Positions 1 through 5,209 of a DNA stretch of 5,209 bases are shown piece by piece; the first letter of the stretch is position 1; every line of letters begins with the position of its first letter. The notes under the pieces were generated by a model. It was not told where the DNA came from and did not search any database. It saw only the letters and a list, made by a program, of their open reading frames with translations. A program made the translations under genes and the position numbers. This DNA comes from Bacteroidales bacterium GP3 (lineage in GTDB: Bacteria > Bacteroidota > Bacteroidia > Bacteroidales > Muribaculaceae), in assembly GCA_001701075.1 (NCBI GenBank), contig DAAK01000158.1:1-5209 (forward strand), read 5' to 3'.

Positions 1-1032
1 GTAAAGAAAGAGGCTTTGCATATAGTGCGCGACACACGTACTATGGTGATCACATTGCTGATGCCTCTTGTATTGTTGTTGCTCTTCGGGTTCGCGATTT
101 CCACGGAAGTTAACGATGTGATGGTGGTGGCAGTGGTAGACCAACACACTGACGAGACCCGCGACATCCTGCAGAGGTTGAGTGTCAATGAATACATAAA
201 GTATAAAGGACTTGCTGCTCCGGAAGATGCCGACCGCTTGTTGCGTTCCGGAGAGGCTGACGCCGTGCTCTTTCTCAGGAATGAAGATGGGAAAGTCAAA
301 TCACAGATTGTAGTGGATGCATCAAACACAAATACAGCCCAGACGGCCACTGCCTATATACGCGGCATAATCAATGGCAATACAGTAAAGAGTCACATAC
401 TTACCAACACTCTCTACAATCCTCAGCTCAAAAGTGCATACAATTTCGTACCCGGAATACTTGGGATGATTTTCATTTTGATATGCGCAATCATTACGTC
501 AGTATCCATAGTCAGGGAGAAAGAGACCGGAACTATGAGTCTGTTGCTCGTATCGCCGGTGAAACCTTATACGATCATCTTAGGAAAACTTGTGCCATAT
601 TTCCTCCTTTCCTGCATAATACTGGCGACTATGCTTATGATGGCCTATACCGTACTTGGATTGCCTGTTTCGGCCAGCATCATAAGTGTAGTCATGCTTT
701 CCATGCTGTATATCATTCTCTCGCTGTCAATTGGGTTATTGGTATCGACTCTTGTCAATACTCAGCTCTCAGCCCTCATAGTGTCGGCTATGATGTTTAT
801 GCTTCCTGTAGTAATGCTGTCAGGAATGATATTTCCAATCGACAATATGCCAGTCGTATTGCAATGGTTTTCCAATATAATTCCTGCAAGATGGTACATA
901 GAGGCTATGAGAAAGCTGATGGTTCAGCAGCTTGCAATAAGCTACGTATTAAAAGAAATTGTGATTCTTCTGTCGATGACTGTGGTATTGCTTATCTTGG
1001 CTGTCGGCAAGTTTAAATCTTCAACACGATGA
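1..1032 (+). CDS. ABC-2 type transporter permease, YbhS-like, 5'-truncated by the window edge
   Basis: This is an inner-membrane subunit of an ABC exporter. The frame is open from the first base (VKKEALHIVRDTRTM...), and this text matches the cytoplasmic N-terminal helix of the family (K-E-x-x-x-x-x-R-D-x-R-T), so the true start lies upstream. An internal TTG at 16 is not a credible start. Counting from the first visible codon (343 codons), there is a membrane helix at about 16-33 and an extracytoplasmic domain at about 34-147. About five further helices follow (roughly 150-170, 195-216, 223-250, 255-277, 316-335). The family signature REKETGT at 172-178 sits just after the second helix, and PARWYIEAMR lies at 295-304. 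This is the ABC2_membrane_3 architecture, with perhaps 10-30 residues missing. Energy must come from a separate ATPase, not present here. The stop overlaps the next permease start, so the two probably form a heterodimer. The substrate (drug, lipid or other) cannot be read from the sequence. Confidence 0.93.
   Translation, partial: VKKEALHIVRDTRTMVITLLMPLVLLLLFGFAISTEVNDVMVVAVVDQHTDETRDILQRLSVNEYIKYKGLAAPEDADRLLRSGEADAVLFLRNEDGKVKSQIVVDASNTNTAQTATAYIRGIINGNTVKSHILTNTLYNPQLKSAYNFVPGILGMIFILICAIITSVSIVREKETGTMSLLLVSPVKPYTIILGKLVPYFLLSCIILATMLMMAYTVLGLPVSASIISVVMLSMLYIILSLSIGLLVSTLVNTQLSALIVSAMMFMLPVVMLSGMIFPIDNMPVVLQWFSNIIPARWYIEAMRKLMVQQLAISYVLKEIVILLSMTVVLLILAVGKFKSSTR
1029..1032 (+). other. 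ATGA stop/start overlap between the two permeases
   Basis: The TGA stop of the first permease (1030-1032) shares bases with the ATG of the second (1029-1031). No Shine-Dalgarno-like purine run lies just upstream. Such overlaps are commonly linked to translational coupling and a fixed subunit ratio; coupling here is inferred. Confidence 0.8.
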
Positions 1033-2135
1033 AACTGAAGATATTGAAAGCACTTTTGGTGAAAGAGGTGAAACTTATGAAGCGCAATCCTCTGATTCCA
1101 AAGATTATTGTGGGAATGCCTATCATGGTAATGTTGGTGCTTCCTTTGGTGGCGAACCTTGACGTGAAGAATGTCGGCATTGCTGTTGTGGATAATGACC
1201 ATAGTCAACTTTCACGCCGTATGATCGCAGATATAGATGCTTCAGAATTTTTGGCAGTCAAGTCTATCGCTGGGACCTATGGCGAAGCGATGAAAAGTAT
1301 TGAAGATGGGGAGTCAGATGTAATACTTACTATTCCAAGCCATTATTCACGGGATATAGCTCAGGGGAACGTGAATATAGACATAGAGGCAAACGGAGTC
1401 AACGCTACAAAGGGTATGCTTGGTGCGCAATATGTGTCGCAATCAATCATGCAGACACTGATGCAATGGAGATCAGAAAATGGCATTACAGTGAGTGTGC
1501 CGGAGACAAGCGTGATCAATCTATATAATCCGACGCTCAACTTCCGCAACTATATGATACCGGCATTGATAGTGGTGCTTTTGATTATCATATGTGGTTT
1601 CCTACCCGCCTTGAATCTTGTGAGTGAGAAGGAGTCCGGCACTATTGAGGCGATGAATGTGACGCCTGTCAGCCGTTTTTCATTTGTGCTGTCGAAACTG
1701 ATACCCTTCTGGATAGTAGGCCTAATAGTTGTGACAGTCGGTATGACAGTCGGTTGGTTGGTGTATGGGCTCATGCCTGTGGGAAATATAGGAGCTATCT
1801 ATCTTGCCGCAATTCTGTTTAGTCTTGCATTGTCAGGACTTGGAGTCACTATTGCCAACAAATCGGCCACAATGCTTCAGAGCATCTTCGTGATGTTTGC
1901 TTTCATCATGATATTCCAGCTTATGAGCGGTCTTTTCACACCGATCCGTTCTATGCCGGAATGGGCACAGTATATCACATATGCTATTCCACCTCGCTAT
2001 TTCATAGAGATCATGCGCTCCGTCTATCTGAAAGGAGCGGGGATCGCAGACCTTTGGATCCAATACGCTGCCATAACTGCGTTCGCCGTATTCTTCTCCT
2101 TCCTTGCAGCCATTACATATAGCAAACGCTCATAA
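1029..2135 (+). CDS. ABC-2 type transporter permease, YbhR-like, complete
   Basis: This is the second inner-membrane permease of the same exporter, 368 residues, a normal length for the family. It has a basic cytoplasmic N-terminus (residues 1-21), a first helix at about 22-43 and an extracytoplasmic domain at about 44-173. Helices follow at roughly 174-197, 219-247, 252-275, 284-304 and 342-362. The family hallmark SEKESGTIEAMNVTPV is at 199-214, right after the second helix, and PPRYFIEIMR is at 321-330. The ATG at 1029 is chosen because it overlaps the upstream stop in an ATGA arrangement and gives the full N-terminal K/R-rich helix; the ATG at residue 17 would remove it. No Shine-Dalgarno is visible, which fits coupled translation in Bacteroidota. 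It is paralogous in layout to the preceding gene but clearly diverged, as expected for heterodimer partners like YbhS/YbhR. It is probably the last gene of its operon, since a convergent gene and a hairpin follow. The substrate is unknown. Confidence 0.94.
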   Translation: MKLKILKALLVKEVKLMKRNPLIPKIIVGMPIMVMLVLPLVANLDVKNVGIAVVDNDHSQLSRRMIADIDASEFLAVKSIAGTYGEAMKSIEDGESDVILTIPSHYSRDIAQGNVNIDIEANGVNATKGMLGAQYVSQSIMQTLMQWRSENGITVSVPETSVINLYNPTLNFRNYMIPALIVVLLIIICGFLPALNLVSEKESGTIEAMNVTPVSRFSFVLSKLIPFWIVGLIVVTVGMTVGWLVYGLMPVGNIGAIYLAAILFSLALSGLGVTIANKSATMLQSIFVMFAFIMIFQLMSGLFTPIRSMPEWAQYITYAIPPRYFIEIMRSVYLKGAGIADLWIQYAAITAFAVFFSFLAAITYSKRS

Positions 2136-2150
2136 AGACTAAAAATTGAA

Positions 2151-2170
2151 GGGCGGTTTCTCGACCGCCC
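2151..2170 (-). terminator. Intrinsic terminator between convergent genes, mainly serving the - strand GH3 gene
   Basis: Perfect 7-bp arms GGGCGGT (2151-2157) and ACCGCCC (2164-2170) enclose a 6-base loop, in which one further T-G wobble could form. Read on the - strand, the hairpin begins 25 bases after the GH3 stop and is followed by TTCAATTTTT (complement of 2141-2150), a reasonable U-tract. Read on the + strand, it begins 15 bases after the permease stop, but the downstream bases (CTCGTAATTAATT) give only a weak T-run. It may act in both directions, better on the - strand. Confidence 0.72.
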
Positions 2171-2195
2171 CTCGTAATTAATTGAAATTTGCGTA

Positions 2196-4526
2196 TCAAT
2201 GAGTCTGAGTTTCTGAGAAATATTTGTCGCGAATGGGCTTGGTGACCTTGTTGCCTTTGAGGGTGATATCGTCTTCGAGGCGGATGTCTTGGGAAGAGGC
2301 ACCGATCTTTACGGTGTATTTACCCGGGTCGATGTTCCAGCTGCGTGTGCCATTGTTGGTATAATAGCCGAACTGGTCGGGATATAATGTCACTTTGACA
2401 TTCTTAGTCTCACCAGGATTCAATGATACCCTTGCAAAACCTTGAAGTTTTATCGGACGGATATTTTGACTTTCTTCTCCTGGCGATAGATATACCTGTG
2501 CTATCTCATCGCCCTTCACCTCTCCTGTATTTTTTACATCGAATGAAACTGTTATGCCCTCTGAAGCAGTGGAAGCGTCCTTATCGACCATTAGATTGTC
2601 ATATACAAAGGTAGTATAACTCTTGCCATATCCAAACTCCCATGCTACGCGCGGATCTTTTTCTGCTGAATATAGATAGCAGAGTGGACCATATACTTCA
2701 GTATTGGGATAGCTGACAGAAAGTTTTCCGGATGGAGATACCTTTCCATAAAGAATATCAGCCAAAGCATTACCTCCTTCCTCGCCAGGATACCATGCTT
2801 GGATTACTGCAGCACACTTGTCGGCAAAGCCGGGGATCACCTGAGCACGGCCACCAAACAGTACAAGCACTACAGGTTTGCCAGTCGCGATAAGCTCTTT
2901 CACATATTCCTCTTGTCGGCCTGGAAGACTGAGACCCTGACGGTCGCGGTTTTCACCACAGAGCATGACATTCTCTCCCATGGCTGCCACTATCACGTCG
3001 GCTTCCTTCGCCATCTTAAGAGCTTCCTGCCAATCTGCCTTCTCTCCCGATTCAACCTTTCTGTGGAGAATGTCGTAGTCCCATGCACGCTCATCGCCTC
3101 CCTTGCCATACTTCGTCTCTATGGTATCTGTCCAGTCACAACCACGGGAATAGGAAATCTCCATCTTCTCAGGTTTGCGGGATTTCATACCCTCCAGCAG
3201 TTTTACGATATGAGGATTATCCACTTCATCCATCCGCATCTTCCAGAAATAGTTCATGCTCGGGAAAGAATAGTCTCCACACATTGCCCACATAGAATTG
3301 GCATTTGGGCCTGTGACAAACACCTTCTCGTTATCCTTAAGCGGAAGCACTCCATTATTCTCAAGCAGTACAACCGATTGTGATGCTATGTCATAGGCTG
3401 TCTGACGTTCCTCAGGAGTGTCAAGTTTGATATCTTCTTTGCTATAAAAATAGGCATCGTTGTCAAAAAGTCCGGCTTCCATCTTGTATTTCAATACATT
3501 CTTCACTGCTTTTTCGAAAGTCTCCTGACTTACAAGCCCCTTGTCGATAGCTTCCTGAAGATTTGCATAGCAAGTGCCGTTGCAGAAATCTACATCTGTA
3601 CCCCCATTGATTGCCATAGCAGCTCTTTCGGTATTGTCTTTGCCGGGAAGTTGGTCGATTGCGGTATAGTCGCTGACTACCATTCCGTCAAAACCGATAT
3701 AATCGCGTAGGATATCACGCAGAATCCAGTCGTTTGCAGCGCAATTTGTGCCTTTTACAGCATGATAACCAGGCATCACAGCTTTGCTGTCGGCTGTACG
3801 TATCATTGTCTCATGAGGCAGGAGGATTTCCTCCATAATTTCCTTTTCTTCAGCATTGCCGCCACCACCATATCCGAGGTAATGCTTGGAGCAGGCACCT
3901 ACGCCTTTCTTAAGGTCGCCTTGCTGAATACCATTGACAAATGCCACTCCCATTACTGCCGATAGATAGTCGTCTTCGCCATATGATTCCTCAAGACGGT
4001 TGAAGGATGGATTACGGCAAACGTCGACCATCGGGGAAAGGGACAGGACTCCACCCATTTGGCGAAGTGCGTTGCCGGTTTGGCGTGTCTTCAGTTCTGC
4101 GAGTTCCGGATTGAAGGAACAAGCCTGTCCTATTTGCTGCGGATATATGGTGGAGCCAAGGGTATTGACACCGGAGAGCACCTCTTCATGGAAAAGTGCC
4201 GGGATTCCGTTAGGCGTATTGTGTATCAGCCAATCCTGCACTGCCGCAACTTTGTCGCGGAGTGTGTTTGGCTCCAAAGGTATTTGGCTTGCAAACTGGC
4301 AGAAATGCCCCATGCCATTAGGAATAAGGGAGGCGCATTTGGCAGGGTCGAGATTTCCCTCCTCATCGAAAAGCACATCCATCATGCAACTGCGTAGCTG
4401 CATGATGCGCTCCTCTTGCGACATTCGGTCGTATAGGTCATTTACTCGTGAATCGATATCACTTACTTTTTCATTGCAGCCGGTCAAAGCCGCCATAGTG
4501 CACAAAGCCATTGCAAATTTTTTCAT
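2196..4526 (-). CDS. Family 3 glycoside hydrolase lipoprotein (beta-glucosidase/beta-xylosidase type)
   Basis: This is an exo-acting retaining glycosidase, expected to release beta-linked sugars from the non-reducing ends of oligosaccharides. The 776 residues begin with a lipoprotein signal peptide: MKK, a hydrophobic stretch, then lipobox L-T-G-C with the lipidated Cys at 17. The protein is therefore membrane-anchored, probably in the outer membrane. The residues after Cys17 (NEKVSD) are not a clear surface-export signal, so a periplasmic or surface location is open. The TIM-barrel domain spans about 30-355, with HEE at 113-115, RNPSFNRLEESYGED at 171-185, K214-H215, and nucleophile Asp286 in GMVVSDY. 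The alpha/beta sandwich spans about 375-608, with the likely acid/base Glu525 in GENRDRQGLSLPG and the GEEGGNALADILYG motif at 581-594. FGYGKSYTTF (631-640) leads to a fibronectin III-like domain at about 655-750. All three domains are intact and the length is typical. The start gives a clean signal peptide, with no Shine-Dalgarno. It follows the barrel-protein gene by 21 bp, probably in one operon. Glucosidase versus xylosidase cannot be decided from this sequence. Confidence 0.95.
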   Translation of the reverse strand: MKKFAMALCTMAALTGCNEKVSDIDSRVNDLYDRMSQEERIMQLRSCMMDVLFDEEGNLDPAKCASLIPNGMGHFCQFASQIPLEPNTLRDKVAAVQDWLIHNTPNGIPALFHEEVLSGVNTLGSTIYPQQIGQACSFNPELAELKTRQTGNALRQMGGVLSLSPMVDVCRNPSFNRLEESYGEDDYLSAVMGVAFVNGIQQGDLKKGVGACSKHYLGYGGGGNAEEKEIMEEILLPHETMIRTADSKAVMPGYHAVKGTNCAANDWILRDILRDYIGFDGMVVSDYTAIDQLPGKDNTERAAMAINGGTDVDFCNGTCYANLQEAIDKGLVSQETFEKAVKNVLKYKMEAGLFDNDAYFYSKEDIKLDTPEERQTAYDIASQSVVLLENNGVLPLKDNEKVFVTGPNANSMWAMCGDYSFPSMNYFWKMRMDEVDNPHIVKLLEGMKSRKPEKMEISYSRGCDWTDTIETKYGKGGDERAWDYDILHRKVESGEKADWQEALKMAKEADVIVAAMGENVMLCGENRDRQGLSLPGRQEEYVKELIATGKPVVLVLFGGRAQVIPGFADKCAAVIQAWYPGEEGGNALADILYGKVSPSGKLSVSYPNTEVYGPLCYLYSAEKDPRVAWEFGYGKSYTTFVYDNLMVDKDASTASEGITVSFDVKNTGEVKGDEIAQVYLSPGEESQNIRPIKLQGFARVSLNPGETKNVKVTLYPDQFGYYTNNGTRSWNIDPGKYTVKIGASSQDIRLEDDITLKGNKVTKPIRDKYFSETQTH
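4380..4407 (-). repeat. Imperfect palindrome (possible mRNA hairpin) inside the 5' part of the GH3 gene
   Basis: The 9-base arms CATCATGCA (4380-4388) and TGCATGATG (4399-4407) are perfect inverted complements. After one A/C mismatch, two more pairs form around a GCGT loop. It lies about 120-147 bases into the GH3 coding sequence, in the codons for IMQLRSCMM (residues 41-49). The structure is directly visible; any regulatory role is speculative, and chance is quite possible. Confidence 0.4.
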
Positions 4527-4547
4527 TTGGTGGTATCTTTTATGATA
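4527..4547 (-). other. 21-bp intergenic spacer within the barrel protein-GH3 operon
   Basis: Only 21 bases separate the TAA stop of the barrel-protein gene from the ATG of the GH3 gene. On the - strand the spacer is A/T-rich (it contains ATAAAAGATACC) and has no AGGAGG-like sequence, as is common in Bacteroidota. There is no room for a terminator, and no promoter match to the Bacteroidota TAnnTTTG element was seen in the flanking coding sequence, so co-transcription is likely. Confidence 0.7.
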
Positions 4548-5204
4548 TTAGAAATAGCGGGTGAGTGAGATGGCTACGCGGTTGTCGCGTAGGGTGAGAT
4601 TATCTTTGTAAATATCGGTAAGCCCAATCGCTGCCTCGAAGCAGATAGTAGCAAATTCGGTGTCTACTCCGAGTCCAATCTTCCAGGCGCAGTCGAATGG
4701 ATGCATAAAACCATTCTTCCCAAATACGTCTGTGCTGATATCTCCCGCGAGCGATTTATTTTTGATCCGAACCTGTCCGGCAAATGAATAGCTGACTTCA
4801 GGACCTGTATAAAATCGCATTGGAAGAGTATCGAGCAGATAATATGAGTATCCTACTACAAGCGGAATGCGCACACCGAGCTTATAGAGCGATGGATCTT
4901 TCTCTGCTTCAAATCCAGTCTCATTAATGATTATAAGGTCTTTATAAGAATATGAATCATAGAAAAGTGATGCACCTGGCTCGATGTAGATGGCATCGTT
5001 AAACCAATGGGAATATACGGCACCGATTGTCCCACCATATCCGATGCGGAATAAATCAAGTTTTTCTCCATTTATCCGGCCTCCGAGTTTACTGGGGATA
5101 TTGATATCGAAAGCAGCTTTGATGCCCCACGAATTGCTTCCAGATTGAGCATATGCTGAGAAAATGGAAAAAAGTAGTGCAATGATGACGATGGTTCTTT
5201 TCAT
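4548..5204 (-). CDS. Secreted outer-membrane beta-barrel protein, PF13568-like, function unknown
   Basis: This 218-residue protein has a signal peptide (MKRT, a hydrophobic core at about 4-16, cleavage probably after AYA at 17-19, leaving Gln20 as the mature start). No other hydrophobic helix is present. The mature part alternates polar and aromatic/aliphatic residues in strand-like segments: WGIKAAFDINI (26-36), YGGTIGAVYSHWF (56-68), AIYIEPGASLFYDSYSY (71-87), VRIPLVVGYSYYL (111-123), MRFYTGPEVSYSFAG (129-143), WKIGLGVDTEF (174-184), ICFEAAIGLTDIY (187-199). It ends in ...RVAISLTRYF, the C-terminal aromatic used by the outer-membrane assembly machinery. Length and the IPLVVGY and YTGPEVSYSFAG segments fit the small 8-10-stranded barrel family annotated as porin-family or PorT-like in Bacteroidota. 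Its role is not known and channel activity should not be assumed. The start is chosen for the clean signal peptide; the frame stays open for the five bases to the window edge, so an upstream start cannot be fully excluded. It is probably the first visible gene of the operon with the GH3 gene. Confidence 0.88.
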   Translation of the reverse strand: MKRTIVIIALLFSIFSAYAQSGSNSWGIKAAFDINIPSKLGGRINGEKLDLFRIGYGGTIGAVYSHWFNDAIYIEPGASLFYDSYSYKDLIIINETGFEAEKDPSLYKLGVRIPLVVGYSYYLLDTLPMRFYTGPEVSYSFAGQVRIKNKSLAGDISTDVFGKNGFMHPFDCAWKIGLGVDTEFATICFEAAIGLTDIYKDNLTLRDNRVAISLTRYF

Positions 5205-5209
5205 GGCCA

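Noticed and set aside
16..18. TTG as a possible start codon of the first permease.
   Set aside because: The codons before it (VKKEA) continue the conserved N-terminal helix of the family, so the gene begins left of the window.
483..1016. A 177-codon frame overlapping the first permease in another + frame.
   Set aside because: The overlapping frame encodes well-conserved ABC-2 permease signatures. The alternative product is rich in His, Cys, Tyr and Ser with no membrane or domain pattern.
2606..2636. A match on the - strand to the Bacteroidota promoter pattern: TTTG (complement of 2633-2636), 19 bases, then TACCTTTG (complement of 2606-2613).
   Set aside because: It lies deep in the GH3 gene and encodes the conserved FGYGKSYTTFVY stretch, so protein conservation explains the bases. 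No gene start follows it; it would transcribe only the last 400 bases of the GH3 gene.
2799..3383. A 194-codon open frame on the + strand inside the GH3 gene.
   Set aside because: It is His/Cys-rich, lacks any recognisable domain, and is fully explained as the complement of the GH3 sandwich domain.
4000..4545. A 181-codon open frame on the + strand opposite the N-terminal part of the GH3 gene.
   Set aside because: It is antisense to a strong GH3 coding region, its composition is Ser/Arg/Cys-rich and low in domain-like pattern, and no family motif is recognisable. It is a shadow frame.
2196..5204. Interpretation as a polysaccharide utilization locus.
   Set aside because: No SusC, SusD, hybrid two-component regulator, anti-sigma factor or second carbohydrate-active enzyme is visible. 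A single GH3 enzyme with a small barrel protein is not enough.

Overview
The window reads as chromosomal DNA of a gut-type Bacteroidota, most likely order Bacteroidales. Three things point there. One encoded protein is a small outer-membrane beta-barrel of the PF13568-like type with a C-terminal aromatic residue. A second is a lipid-anchored family 3 glycoside hydrolase. No clear Shine-Dalgarno sequence stands before the starts that can be inspected. A genus cannot be assigned from the sequence alone; Muribaculaceae or Bacteroidaceae are guesses.

Layout: positions 1-2135 on the + strand hold two consecutive ABC-2 type exporter permeases. The first is cut by the left edge of the window. Its stop codon overlaps the start of the second by 4 bp (ATGA), so the two are almost certainly co-transcribed and probably translationally coupled. 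They resemble the YbhS/YbhR pair of E. coli. Such pairs normally need an ATPase and a periplasmic adaptor protein, often with a TolC-like channel, and these would lie upstream, outside the window.

Positions 2136-2195 are a short convergent intergenic region with a GC-rich hairpin. Its T-rich flank makes it a better terminator for the - strand than for the + strand.

Positions 2196-5204 on the - strand hold a two-gene unit, transcribed right to left. First comes a 218-residue secreted outer-membrane beta-barrel protein of unknown function. After 21 bp comes a 776-residue GH3 lipoprotein (beta-glucosidase/beta-xylosidase type) with an intact catalytic apparatus. The close spacing suggests an operon. 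No SusC/SusD, sulfatase or regulator is visible, so a polysaccharide utilization locus cannot be claimed.

No RNA gene, insertion sequence, CRISPR array, attachment site or origin was seen, and no gap between genes exceeds 60 bp. Nothing here amounts to a convincing new biological system. The points worth a second look are the barrel-plus-GH3 pairing, the divergent and cysteine-rich GH3, and an intragenic hairpin near the start of the GH3 gene.
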